Assembly: GCF_022539505.1 (NCBI RefSeq)
Contig: NC_061508.1
Span: 63,373,754-63,437,753, forward strand
DNA from: Lolium rigidum
Lineage: Eukaryota > Streptophyta > Magnoliopsida > Poales > Poaceae
Direction of reading: 5' to 3'
DNA: 64,000 nucleotides
A model generated the notes under the pieces. The model searched no databases. It was not told the DNA's origin and was given only the letters and a program-made list of their open reading frames with translations. The position numbers and the translations under genes are program-made. Of this stretch, positions 10,420 to 25,199 are shown piece by piece (the first letter of the stretch is position 1; every line of letters begins with the position of its first letter).

Positions 10420-12094
10420 GGGCATCTCCAACCGCGCGACCCAAACGGACGCGCTGGGCCGTCCGTTTTGGGCCGTTTGGGTGGCCGAACGGACACCCGG
10501 ACAGCGGCCCGTGTCCGTTTGGGTCGCACGCTGCGCCCAACGCGCGGACGCACCGCATATGTAATTAAAAAAATAAAAATAAAAAGGAAAAGGAAAACAG
10601 CCAAAAATAACATTAAACTAGTGGTTAATTAAATTTAGCCCTATTTTGGGCAATTTTTACACAAAAGAAAGCTCTATATGGGCTTTAAACTAAAAAAAAA
10701 AAAACCCTAGACAGGGTTTGCGAGCACGGTGGCCGCCGGCAGTACTACCCCCAGTAGTACTCATCATCGTCGGCGTCGATGGCGACGACGCCCCCCGGCG
10801 GCGACGCGCTGTTCCGGCTCGACACGCCGGAGGGCACCGTGGACTCCGGCCAGGGCTCCCACTGCGCCCTTTCCCAGGCGGAGTGCGGGTTCGGCGGGCT
10901 CGCCGGCTGCGCGGCCGTGCCCTCCGCGCGGACTCCTGCCGGAGTTGCTCCTCCGCTGCGGCCTGCGGCTCCGCCCGTAGCCGGAGCGTGGCCGGCGCTC
11001 CTCCTCCGCCGGGCGCGCGGCCCGGCGCTCCTCCTCCTCCCGGAGCGCCGCCGACGCGTAGCCTCCTCCCGACGACGCGCCGGCTCGAGGAAGGCCCACG
11101 CCTCCGCCTGGGCGTCCTCCTGGGCCTGGCCGCCTCCTCCAGCGCGGAGGTGCGCAGCGTCTCGGCGAGGTGCGGCCATTTGGCCAGCTCGTCGAGGTCG
11201 CCCTGCTCGCGGGACACCGCGAGCGCCGCCTACAGCTCTGGGTCGTCCTCCTCCTCCTGGGGCTGCGGCTGTGGCTGGGGCTGGGGCGCGGGCTCGTTGA
11301 TGTAGAGGCCGCCGGGGCGGCGGCCAGCCCGCCCTAGCGGGTGTGCGCGGCCGCGCGCGAGGCCGCGCCGTCGCGGATGTGAAGCACGTGCCGGCGCGCA
11401 TCGTGCTCCACCTCGAACCACAAGTCCCAGTTGGGACTTGCGTCGCCGTACGCGGGGTCCTGCTGGAGGTCCGCCGGCAGTTGAGCGCGGCGCCACCGGA
11501 TCTCGGCGTAGCGGGCGCGGCCGGAGCCCGGGATGGGCGGCACCGAAACCCGATCTGGGCTCAGGTGCCAGCCGTGGGGGAGGTGCACGTCCCCCCACGG
11601 CATTGGGACGTCGGCGTCCCAGAACATCTGCGCCACCGCTACGGTGACGTAGATCCGGTCGCGTCTGGGCGTCGCCGGCGGCCCCATGGCGAACGGCGCC
11701 GGCGCGGCCGGCCGGCTGGCTGCCGGCCTCGTGGTCGTTGGCGGATGGCGAGAACTCGCGCTTCGGGGCCATGGCGGCGCGGAAGCTTCGAGCTCGTGCG
11801 TGCGGCCGTAGTGGAAAGTGGGGACTGGATAGGGACAGTCCCCTTCCCCAGTCCACATTTAATAGAACTGGGGCACCGACAGGTGGGCCAGCCACGCGGA
11901 CAGGCGGACACGCGAGGACGCCGCGTGCCATCCGCGGCCACGCAAACCCAGCCCAGATTTGGGCCGGGTTTGCGTCGTTCCGGACGCCGCGGCCGTCCGC
12001 TTTTACGGTGCGTCCCCGCGTTGGACCGGGTTTTTATCCGGCTAGACCCATCCGAACGCGCGGGAGCAGGATGAATCGCCCGGTTGGAGATGCC
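10420..12094 (-). mobile_element. Non-autonomous PIF/Harbinger element carrying a decayed ORF
   Basis: Ends GGGCATCTCCAACCGCGCGA and (reverse complement) GGCATCTCCAACCGGGCG, with TAA flanking both sides (10417-10419 and 12095-12097). Subterminal CCAAACGG/CCGTTTGG words recur. It encodes no transposase, only the frameshifted minus-strand ORF described separately. The very high GC content produces many spurious long frames on both strands. Confidence 0.85.
10700..11772 (-). pseudogene. Broken ORF of a repeated grass TE protein of unknown function
   Basis: Reading leftward, peptide blocks in different frames line up as one broken protein: MAPKREFSPSAND.., then IYVTVAVAQMFWDADVPMPWG..HGWHLSPDR, then ..SPNWDLWFEVEHDARR, an acidic EEEEDDPEL stretch, and finally DELAKWPHLAETLRTSALEE. 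I recall this block order from uncharacterised repeated proteins in grass genomes, but no enzymatic motif is visible. At least two frameshifts separate the blocks. It lies wholly inside the Harbinger element at 10420-12094, so it is probably an element-borne or captured ORF. Confidence 0.55.
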
Positions 12095-12396
12095 TAAAGT
12101 AAGCTAATATGCGTCAACCGAATAGACGCATCATCTCTGTGTCCATGGGACGGTCAATTTTCCCTAATTTCCTCCACATTTTATCAAGTGGTCATGGTAT
12201 ATATATAAAAAAGTCATGGACAGTTATATGGACAGGTATCCTTGCAAGTTCCAACCTTTCTTCGGTCGATTTGTCACTTCAAGCAATGCATGTTATGCAC
12301 GTGTCCCACTTTGTTTGTGTTACGAAGGCGTGACGGCCGATGAGTGTTCCTGCAATTTGGATTTGCTAGTTATTTAGTTACCTCACTAAAATTTTA
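12095..12396. other. Intergenic stretch without recognised features
   Basis: About 300 bases between two Harbinger-related elements. No gene, repeat or regulatory signal is recognised. Confidence 0.4.
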
Positions 12397-13690
12397 TGCC
12401 CTGTTTGGTTGTATAGAATTCGCCTCCGAATTGAATTGGCAATGAAATACCAAATCAACTATTTCAATGGAATACCATATTGGCTGTTTGGATGTGTGTG
12501 GTATTCACACGTAGAATCAAGGTTACAATGGAATTCTAAATCCTGTTTGGTTGTACATTGTGTGGAATTGACAGTTTTTTTTGACTTTGAACAATATAAA
12601 CTATGTAATATGACTTAAGATAGACATGTATATATCAGAATGCTTCAAATATTATTTTGCACATAAAAATAATTAAATAATCCAGAAAATACTTCCATTT
12701 GACAGAAAAGAGTGTCAAGTACTTGCAACAATTTGTAAAACATGGATAATAAATATATCTGACATAGCACAAAGTGGTCGCTTATGTCTTACAAATAGCA
12801 CAAAGTAAGTAGATTATGTCTTACAAATAGGAGAACGAGTGGACAATCCATAAACAACAAAGTTCACCACAAGATCATGGAGCAGTACATAAGAACAACC
12901 ACACACGGTAGCAATCATCAAGGCAAGGTCAAGAGCCATGGCTTCCTCATCTCCATGGGTAGTGCCATGTGTGATTCAAACGTGCGCTCATTGGCGGTGA
13001 GCTTCCCATAAGCTACCAACAGATCAGTACCTTCCATAGTTGGTATCTTCTTTAGTTCAGCAAGGATTTCAGATGGAGGAGTCACCTTTGGTGGCGGAAG
13101 TGCAACGGTTGTCTTCAACGCATCTTCAAAATTACATCTCAGCTCTCCCACCATGCTCATGATAGCATCAGCAGTACGTGGCCTCTTCTTAGGCGCCTCA
13201 GGAGTTTCTTCATCATCCTCCTCAACTTGAGCAACTGATGAGGATCCAACCTGAGCACACTCACCTCCCGTCTTTGCACCTGCACCTGTGGCATGGTCTT
13301 TTGAATATATAGTAGAGATAGCTTGCCAATTCTTCACTTCCTTGTTCCTGTAGGGAGCTGCATCCTTGTTTGCCTACATAAGACATACCTATATTAGAGA
13401 CGATGCAAAAGCTACAAAGGAAACCAGTATCATAAAATTTAAGTGTTACATACCTCCACATATCGAGCCCACACTTCATCACTTTCAACACTCACCATGT
13501 TATTGTCCCAATCCCATCCAAAACCACTCTGAGCAAGCATCTTGCTTATGATATCATAATGCTTGTCAAATGTTTTAATTCTTGCTACTATTTTATCCTT
13601 GTTGATGACAACGTCACACGTCTCTTTCACATATCTTATGCAAGCATTGTACACATGTGGCTTCCAACCATTTTGTGCATGGTCACCCCT
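12397..13690 (-). mobile_element. PIF/Harbinger element remnant with Myb-like ORF
   Basis: The left end begins (T)GCCCTGTTTGGTTG after TTA, a terminal motif common to Tourist/PIF-type elements. The GTTTGGTTGTA.. motif recurs internally at about 12545, suggesting rearrangement. The element holds the Myb/SANT-like ORF but no transposase. The right boundary is abrupt at about 13690, where the ORF loses its N-terminus and unrelated GC-rich sequence starts; no matching right TIR and TSD could be confirmed. Confidence 0.6.
12918..13690 (-). pseudogene. Harbinger ORF1, Myb/SANT-like DNA-binding protein, N-terminus missing
   Basis: Two exons on the minus strand, 13690-13454 and 13373-12918, join at phase 0 (donor GTATGT, acceptor TATGTAG). 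The peptide runs GDHAQNGWKPHVYNACI, then KTFDKHYDIISKMLAQSGFG, WDWDNNMVSVESDEVWARYVE, then (exon 2) ANKDAAPYRNKEVKNW, an acidic linker, a PKKRPR basic motif that may be a nuclear signal, and ends MEMRKPWLLTLP. This is the conserved Myb/SANT-like module of PIF/Pong ORF1 proteins, which bind transposon ends and partner with the transposase. The expected N-terminal Trp-rich helix preceding GDHAQ is absent because the element is truncated there. No start codon is certain. Confidence 0.75.
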
Positions 13691-14123
13691 AGAAAGCCAA
13701 ACGACCCAGAAGCAGTCTGAAAGGCCGGAAATCATTTAGGCCGGCCGGTACGTACTGGACCGGCTCGTTTAGCAAACGTACCACGCCTGCGCCACGACTT
13801 GAGGCACGGGTGCCAGTACAGCACGGCCCGCTTATAAATGGGTGCACTGGTCCGTTGGGCTTCATTGCCCTTTCTTCTCTGGATTCGGGGTGGTTTTCGT
13901 TTCTCACATTTTGCCATTTTCCTCTTCTAAGCAGCAGGTTGGGCGGAGCTGTTCGCTGTTGGGGCCTGGGGCTGGGGCTGCCGCGCGTCCGCCTCGGGGT
14001 CGCCGCCCTTGGGGCGGTGGTCTGCGTCGGACTTCTTCGCCTGCTCGCCGGCGTCGCCCCTCTCGGTTTGTGCTCCTGTGTGTCCCTTGTTTATTTTTCT
14101 TCTAATGCGAGGCGCGTTAGCAT
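13691..14123. other. GC-rich unassigned stretch
   Basis: Contains a TATA-like ttataaat at about 13830 followed by a GC-rich stretch, but no reading frame matches a family I recognise. It could be a promoter/5' exon remnant or transposon sequence. Confidence 0.3.
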
Positions 14124-14293
14124 CAAGGAAAATATAGCGCGCTATAACAAAATAGCGTCGGCCGAAAAATACGCTATTAGCGTGCTATAGCGCGCTAATA
14201 GCACGCTATAGCGCCGAAATAATGTAGCGCGGGCTGTTTAGAAACGCTATAGCGTGCTATTACCGCCGAAATAGCGCGCTATTTTTTCCATGG
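14124..14293. mobile_element. hAT-type MITE (170 bp) rich in atagcgcgctat palindromes
   Basis: Flanked by an 8-bp TSD GTTAGCAT (14116-14123 and 14294-14301). Terminal inverted repeats are CAAGGAAAATATAGCGCGCT.. and (right end, reverse complement) CCATGGAAAAAATAGCGCGC... The interior is a run of overlapping palindromes (TAGCGCGCTA, TATAGCG, CTAATAGC). Confidence 0.85.
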
Positions 14294-14301
14294 GTTAGCA
14301 T

Positions 14302-15377
14302 TGGTTGTACACCAGAAAAAACTATAGTCTCTAATCTTCAGTCATACTAGAACTTCTAGTCGTTCTCTTGTTTACATTATTTTGTGGTGGAAAATGTAAT
14401 GTAGAATTAGATCAGGATAGTTCGATTCCAAGAGTTGTGATATTTGATTTCTGATTGGATTGAAACGGCTCGCACCTTACCATTTTTCAAGCCAGGATAA
14501 TTCACCATTGAAACTTAAGTACATCTGCTCATGGATCATGTGAACAGATTATATATTCAAATATTTATGGATTACAGACTAGTTATGCACTTCATATCGT
14601 GGCTGGCTGTGCTCATCCTGACTTTTCAAGCTGCGGCCGCTGACTAGTGCTTCCATCTAGTTTGTTATTGCAGAAGAAAGTTCCAAATTGTAATATCTGG
14701 GGCCAAGCAGATATGGCATGGGTTCACATGTGGTGTGGGATGATAAACTTTTTTATTGATGTGGATGATAAACCAAGAGCTATACTTTGACTGAACAGAC
14801 CACTAAGCTGCTGAAGACTTTTCCAGATTATAAGTCAACTAATCAGAGAAACCTATAAACTGTCGTCCTTTTCCAAATCCACAGAAACACGTATGCAAGC
14901 GAACTAATAAAAGAAACTCTGTACATTACGATTTTCAACTTTGAACAATAAAACAATACAAACTGACGAAGATTTCGCCAGATCGTAAGCAACTAGTATA
15001 GCATTACTTCCTTTCAGTTTCAGAGAAACTTCTCGGTAGGTCCATACAAACGGCTGAGCAAACTAGCCAATTATTGTTTATTACTACTCCACTCAACGTG
15101 TTACTGTTTTCATGCTTTGAATGCATAATGAACAATATACAAAATTCAGGTAAACGTCTCCCGCTCAACGCTGATCTCACCCATGAAATAGCCAAAAATA
15201 TACCTCAGTATTGGCCTTTATCATCTGCAAAGGAGTTCTGGGCTACTCAGAACCCATGGTCTAGCAAGTCTGGTGTACACACACAATCACATAGCAACAA
15301 AGGAACCTGAGATAGCATTGGCCTTAAGTTTAGCTAGCTAGAAAGGCAGCGCCATAGCCCATAGGAAGTCTCCAACC
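14302..15377 (+). promoter_or_regulatory. Upstream region of the WAK gene
   Basis: AT-rich, no ORF of note and no recognised transposon. It presumably holds the promoter of the WAK gene starting at 15378. No TATA box can be placed with confidence. Confidence 0.35.
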
Positions 15378-17954
15378 ATGAAAGAAGCACCACTCCTGAT
15401 GATTCTCATCACCTTTCAAGTGGTGGCCCTATCTGCAACCTCCTCCGGGATCTCCATGTCATTGCCAGGGTGCCCTGACAAGTGCGGTGACGTGCCAATC
15501 CCCTACCCCTTTGGCATCGGCAATGGCTGTGCCGTGGCTAGCATCAACAGGTTCTTCACTATCACCTGTAACAACACCTTCCATCCTCCACGGCCGATGA
15601 TTAGTGACCCTTCAGTGTCCACGGAGATCATTGACATATCCCTGGAGCGTGCTGAGATGCGTGTTTACGGCCCCGTCACCTACAGCTGCTTCTCATCAAA
15701 CACCACCGTGATGGACAACTACACCGGCGGTATCACCCTGGTTGGTATGCCATTCCTCCCCTCAACAGCCCGCAACCGCTTCATGGTCATTGGCTGCAAC
15801 ACCATGGGTATCATTGGTGGCTACACACACAGCACCCCGGACCCATATGTGGCCGGCTGCTACTCCTACTGTCAGGGCATCAACAGCACTACCAATGGTG
15901 CCCCATGCAATGGGAAGGGCTGCTGCGAAACCACCATCCCCACTAACCTCATCGACTTCGGGGCGATCTTTATTATCAACCAGAGCAGTGTGTGGTCATT
16001 CAACCCATGCTTCTATGCTATGCTTGCAGAGGTTGGATGGTACAGCTTCAGGCAGCAGGACCTTGTCGGGCGTCTTGGGTTCATCAAGGAGAGAGCCAAG
16101 AGAGGTGTACCACTTGTCCTTGACTGGGCCATCAGAAATGGCTCCTGCCCAAAGGATGGAGCGAAGGCGCCAATCGGATATGCATGTGTCAGTTCAAACA
16201 GCTATTGTGTGGATGCAATCAATGGCCCAGGTTACATGTGCAACTGTTCTGAAGGATACGAGGGCAATCCTTATCTCCCCACAGGCTGTCAAGGTGAATA
16301 ATGTACTCATGTATAATATCTCTTCAATTTTGAAATCAGGATAAGCAACTGTCAGGAGGAACAACTCTAGCCAACTCATTGCGAGCATAATTCAGTAGAT
16401 TCTCATTCCTTCTTGAATTTTTCTTTAGCTTCCTTAATACTACGTTTTATGTTATGGCATGCTTATGGCTTCAAGCTACTTCAAATTAAATCGTCTGTAA
16501 TTCTGTTCAGACATAGATGAGTGCAAGCTGCACAAGCAGAACCCCAAGTATACAGAATTATATCCATGCAAAAATGGGGTATGTCGCAACATACCAGGAG
16601 GCTACGTGTGCAAATGCGGGATAGGAAAAAGATCAGATGGTAAAAATTCTGGATGTCGACCTGTGCTGAGACAAGTTGAACAGGTGGTGATAGGTAAAGG
16701 ACGATATATACCTGATAGCATACTCTTTGTTAAGGTGCATTTCCATGCTTTTTATGAGCTGAAACATCTCAAAAATCATGCTCTGCAGGTCTCAGTGTTT
16801 CCTCAGTTGTGGTAATAGCATTGGCGTGCATGTTGGCTATGAAAATTCAAAGAAGAAAGCACAGGAAGGAGAAGGAACTGTACTTTAAACAAAATGGGGG
16901 TCTGAAATTATATGATGAGATGAGGTCCAGGCAAGTGGACACCATTCATATACTTACAGAGAAAGAGGTAAAGAGAGCCACAGAAAACTACAGGGATGAT
17001 CGAGTTCTTGGCTGTGGTGGTCAAGGAATGGTTTATAGAGGAACTTTAGATGATGACAAAGAAGTTGCCATAAAGAAGTCCAAAGTGATCAACGATAACT
17101 GCAGAGAAGATTTCGTAAATGAGATAATAATATTGTCGCAAATCAATCATAGGAACATCGTGAGGTTACTCGGTTGCTGCTTGGAGGTGGATGTGCCGAT
17201 GTTGGTATATGAATTCATATCAAACGGTACCCTCTCTGAGTTTCTTCATCGCAAAGATCGCAAATCAGTGATCCCCTTGGACCTTAGACTGAAGATTGCC
17301 ACACAATCAGCAGAGGCCCTTGCTTACATCCATTCATCAACTTCTCGCACAATTCTGCATGGAGATGTCAAATCACTCAATATACTCTTGGATGATGAAT
17401 ACAATGCAAAAGTTGCAGACTTTGGAGCATCAGCGTTGAAGCCCATAAATAAAGATGATTTTATCCTGTTTATCCAAGGAACTCTTGGGTACCTTGACCC
17501 TGAGTCTTTTGTGAGTCACCACCTTACAGACAAAAGTGATGTCTACAGTTTTGGGGTTGTTCTTCTAGAGCTACTAACAAGAAAGAAGGCCTTATACATT
17601 GATAATCTCGGTGAACAGAAAGCGCTATCTCATACCTTCATAGTGATGTTTCACCAAAAGAAGCTCCATGATATATTGGACGATGATATAATAGGAGATG
17701 AAGTTATGGTGGTGCTCGAGAAACTAGGTGAACTCGCCATGCATTGTTTGAACCCAATAGGAGATGAGAGGCCCACAATGAAAGAAGTAGCAGAACGCTT
17801 GCAAACATTGAGGAGAATCAAGATGCAGAAAGTCAGCACAGCAAATCCTATGAGGATGCATTACCCTGATGGAGAATCATCAACGTCTGACGAGACGAAA
17901 TACCAGAGCACGGACACAGCCAATTTGGCCTTAGATGTAGACTTTGCAAGATGA
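15378..17954 (+). CDS. Wall-associated receptor kinase (WAK)
   Basis: Three exons (15378-16293, 16511-16693, 16789-17954) with matching phase-1 joins give 754 residues, the classical WAK structure. A signal peptide (about 1-21) precedes a cysteine-rich galacturonan-binding GUB_WAK domain (GCPDKCGDVPIPYPFGIGNG near residue 31). An EGF-like segment follows, then a calcium-binding EGF repeat in exon 2 (DIDECKL..CKNGVCRN). One membrane span (LSVSSVVVIALACMLAM, about 368-384) precedes the cytosolic kinase: P-loop GCGGQGMVYRG, lysine in VAIKKSK, catalytic HGDVKSLNILLDD, DFGAS and GTLGYLDPE. The catalytic loop has Gly where RD kinases have Arg, so this is a non-RD kinase, common in grass WAKs linked to immunity. 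The frame is open throughout. WAKs link pectin perception to intracellular signalling. Confidence 0.95.
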
Positions 17955-18953
17955 TTATTGTATACATCTTTCTTGGCCTGTTGATGTAACTAGTGAGTAT
18001 AGTAGTTTCTTGAGACACACCGGCACATCTTTCAAGATCACTGTATCTGTTTTTATGTATATTGCGCAGCTCATGATGTCTAAGCCAACTCTGTAATTTG
18101 TGCAACTGTGCTTGGCGATTGGCGAATAACCATTCCACTGTATCTGCATAGCATTATGCTTGTTTCTTAAGATCTATCAGCTTTCATTTTACTCACTAAT
18201 AAAACATTTTAGTGGATATGAGGAGTACATTAATGATCTCCGACTTGTCTTTACTCATAATATTTAGCAAAGTTTCTCTCTATCCAATACCGCCTGCCCA
18301 TCAGATCAAGATAAAGTGAGTGCATAAGGACCTGATGGTTGTATTTATCAATAGAGTTTTACACACAATGCCAACAAACTTCATAAGGGCCTGATAATGT
18401 ACAGAGTTGATGAAGGAGCAGAGAACGGCAGCCATTAGTGACCATGCTGGATGTACTGCTGCAGGTAGTCTATTAGAACGGCAGCCAAACCTGGCACCAA
18501 ATAGAACACCAGCATCTAGACTGATAGAAGACACTACGCACATCTAGTGGTAGTAAACCATGGCTGGATGACAAGTGGAGAGCAGGAGTAGAGGAAGGCC
18601 AAGAATTCAAGAAAGCTAGGATGAGCATGAAGAAGGGTAGACCAAGCCTCTACGATTTGCTTTTCCTGGGTACTCCATGAGAGCTACTAAATCAGATGCT
18701 TGATAATTCAGTTACCATTTTAAATTACTAGTCAACCGTTTTCGCATCGCAGGAAGTAGAAAACCATTCCTCAACTCTAAAATTGATCCTCAGGCGGTCT
18801 TATGTACATAGCCGTTTTGTTTTCAATGTACAAACACATGCATGGCTTAATTTACAATCTTATTTACCTTTCTATATACCATGAGAACAAACATCTTACA
18901 TGCATGGCCATGTGAACTAAATTCTAAGAGAACACAACCGGAATGCCATATAT
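17955..18953 (+). other. WAK 3' UTR and intergenic space
   Basis: A plausible polyadenylation signal AATAAA lies at about 18198-18203, some 245 bases after the WAK stop. The rest (to 18953) holds the 3' side of the convergent minus-strand RING gene. No other gene is seen. Confidence 0.5.
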
Positions 18954-22511
<3,558 letters not shown>

Positions 22512-23115
22512 CGCGATCGACGGCCACGAGGCCTCCGGGCCGCAGCTCAGCGCGGCGTCGGGGGTTGGGTGCGTGGTGGTTGGCGCATGGAGGAAGGAGG
22601 GTGGGTCGCCGACGACGGGATGAGAGGGAATGAGGCGTGACGCAACCACGAAAACGAGTGGCCGATTGGCTTGCTGCCTGCCTGCTGGCGCTAACTACTG
22701 GTGCCTGTTGCTTAACGACTTCCTGTATTTTGGTCCATTTCTTAAGATTATTACAAAAACATATTCGCAGATTCAGTCCAGTTGAGAAACGCATATAAAT
22801 GAAAAATACAATGAATGCTGTCCATGACATATCACCAAATACCACAAGAACATACAAATATCTTTCATCAACAAAAAAAAAATCATGTTGACAAGTTTAT
22901 TTTGAAAAAACAAGTCAAATTCCACTACTGTTTGCTCCACGACTCCACGATTTGTGCATGTCCATCTTGGTTTTCTTCTTAAGTTCCATCAGGGCACCTA
23001 CAAGACATGAACTATAGGCAGACACTAGCTAGGATTATTTCCCAAGCCCTTATGTCTAGTTCCCACCTAATCCCACGATTTGGTTGAGATTCGCCATAAA
23101 AGGGGGTGAGGAGAA
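22512..23115 (-). promoter_or_regulatory. Upstream region of the RING-H2 gene
   Basis: GC-rich near the ATG, AT-rich beyond about 22740. No gene is recognised. An in-frame upstream ATG (22649) lies here. No core promoter element can be placed. Confidence 0.35.
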
Positions 23116-23125
23116 TCCCATTTTT

Positions 23126-23582
23126 ATTCTTTTTTTCGATAAAGGGAATATATTAATATCAAAAGATACTAATTACACCTAGCCTCTGCAACAACGCACC
23201 ACCCTAATAGCACTACGGATGCACACAACCAAAAAATAGAAAAGAAAACTAAGAAACAAAAATCCCGCTACAGTATCTCGAGCCTAACAACAGCAATACA
23301 TCCACCACCAAGACAACACCTGAAATACAGACTCTCCAAAAACGACGCCTTTAAAAAAGAGAACAATGCTCTAACACCGTCGTCGCCCGATCAAAGATCT
23401 TAGGTTTTCACCCTGAAGATAGTCCCCGCTCTCAAAACAATGTCTCCAACAAGGTCATTGCCAGGCACAACCAAGTAAGGCCGGACCTTGGGTTTTCACC
23501 CTGAAAGGTAGGACTCGAATTTCACTTGTGTTGTCGCCCCCACTTTCATACCGCCGTTATGAAGCCCAAAACACCGAGCAAG
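23126..23582 (-). mobile_element. 5'-truncated non-LTR retroposon, minus orientation
   Basis: A plus-strand T-run at 23130-23136 (the minus-strand poly(A) tail after CCCTTTATCG) starts the insert. The direct repeat TCCCATTTTT (23116-23125 and 23583-23592) flanks it. The interior contains a repeated GGTTTTCACCCTGAA motif (about 23402 and 23492). There is no ORF; this is a 3' UTR of a LINE or a SINE-like element. Confidence 0.75.
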
Positions 23583-24299
23583 TCCCATTTTTTTATCCCT
23601 CACCGAACCATTTACCCAAAGACAGAGAAAAGTAGTGCCTTAAACTAGTGAAATACTTTTCTACCTACACGAATGGATGTGGGTGTTTCCACCACCGTCC
23701 ATTTATTTCTCAAAATTCGTGCTAAAAGATTATTTTCTCTCTCCATTTTTTATCCAAATCTCAAAGGACAACGAGTGATGACGAAAATATCCACACCCAT
23801 GAATGTAAGTATAAAATCCACTCTCCTCAAACTAGGGCCTCTAATGCGAGTAATATTTATGACAATTTTCTTTTTCTTGGCAATTTAAGAGCCTACATGG
23901 CTACATAGGAGGCTAGGTTAAATACATGCCCTAATGCTTTCGTTCAACTGTATCATCTTTATCTCATCTCACCTTCTTAATCTATGTTGCACCACTATAG
24001 TACCATATCTAAAGGTGTATATGATGCCCCCATAGGGGGTCTCACAGCGCTTTGGATTTTCGGCCGTCGATCGAGCCGACGTGGCGCGATCTCCGCCGTC
24101 GATTTCGGTCCCGGGCGCGAGGCCCTCCCATGAACCCGCGTTTTATCCATGGGTCGTGTGAAAGCCCGCCGGCCCGCCTCTCGCGCCGCGCGTGGCCGCG
24201 AGCTGAGGGAAAAGGCCGCGCCTCTCCAATCCCGTCGCTCCCTCTCCCCTTCCAATCCCGCGCGATGCGCCCGCCGCCCTCCCGGCCTCCTCTCCCTCG

Positions 24300-24345
24300 C
24301 TGCCGCTCTCCTCTCCGGCGAGCCGCCGCCGCTCTCCTCTCCGGC
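24300..24345 (+). repeat. Short tandem duplication in GC-rich region
   Basis: The unit GCTCTCCTCTCCGGCGAGC appears twice, separated by CGCC. A similar CTC-rich word precedes it. Probably slippage within the GC-rich Helitron interior. Confidence 0.65.
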
Positions 24346-24589
24346 GAGCGTTGTCGGTTGTGTCCTCCCCGCCATCAAGGCCCCCGTTCTCGTCGCTGCT
24401 GACAGGAAGATGAGGAGCGAGAGAGGGAGAAGGAGTGGCTTCCTTCCACCCAACCGGCGGCGTCCGCATACCTTGCGCCCAGACCTCCACACGACACCTC
24501 CCTTTGTGGCCGTCCCGTGGGCGAGGAGCACGGGAGGCCCCCAACCGCCGCCATCCCTGGTTCCACGGCGACCGGCGAGCGGCGCTTCC

Positions 24590-24770
24590 CATGGTCGCCA
24601 TGGCTGGCCCGGAGCAGCGCCGGTCTTAGGCGCGACCGCCGCGTGCGGCATGAGCAGGCCGCCTCCCGCCGTCGCCATGACTCGGCCCGGAGCAGCACCG
24701 GCCTTGGGCGCGAGCGTCGCTTCCCATGGTCGCCATGCCCGGCCCTGGAGCAGCGCCGGTCTTGGGCGTG
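24590..24770 (+). repeat. Three imperfect GC-rich repeats
   Basis: Three copies of CGCCATG..GGCCC(G/T)GGAGCAGC(G/A)CCGG.CTT.GGCG begin near 24597, 24674 and 24734, with spacing of about 77 and 60 bases. They translate to repeated Ala/Gly/Arg-rich peptides without recognisable function. Confidence 0.65.
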
Positions 24771-25005
24771 CAGATCCGCCGTCGTCCACGTCTTCCGCAC
24801 GCTCCGCCCGCAGCCGCCGACGGTGGCCGGTCTTAGCCCATGGCGGTGCTCTATCGTGGATTGGGTTAAGGTGAGGTCCTCCTTCACCGATGGGGATTTC
24901 TTGCCGGCATCATTTTGCCCAATTTTTTGCCCTCTTTCTTTTCCTATTTCTCGGGTGAGGGTTTCCGGCTCATTTCCGGCTCGTTCATGCAAGCTCTTTG
25001 TGACA

Positions 25006-25161
25006 GCAAATTCATGTAAGCAGAATAAGACGGCCGTTACAATTGATGACTGCAATGATGTGCCTATGTACAGTGAAAAGAGCCTGCAAAAGGCAGTTTC
25101 AAACCAGCCAATCAGTGTTGCAATTGACGGCAGGGGCAGAGAATTCCAACTCTATAAGTCG
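25006..25161 (+). pseudogene. Captured papain-like cysteine protease exon fragment
   Basis: An open frame reads SCKQNKTAVTIDDCNDVPMY, SEKSLQKAVSNQPISVAIDG, REFQLYKS and ends at a GT donor (25162). This matches the segment of RD21/oryzain-type papain-like proteases between the catalytic Cys and His regions (family pattern TIDxYEDVPxNxExxLxKAVxxQPVSVAIEAxGxxFQLYxSG). The catalytic residues themselves are not included, so no active protease is encoded. Upstream sequence in the same frame is GC-rich and unrelated, as expected for exon capture. Confidence 0.75.
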
Positions 25162-25199
25162 GTGAGCTATTGTCCTAGAGTTCTGATTCTCCCTGACTA

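Noticed and set aside
10690..12097. Multiple long frames on both strands (up to about 240 codons)
   Set aside because: GC-driven open frames inside a non-autonomous Harbinger; only the minus-strand block order resembles a real protein, and it is frameshifted.
14124..14293. Palindromic repeats considered as a CRISPR-like array
   Set aside because: No regular spacers; the 8-bp TSD and TIRs identify a hAT MITE in a plant genome.
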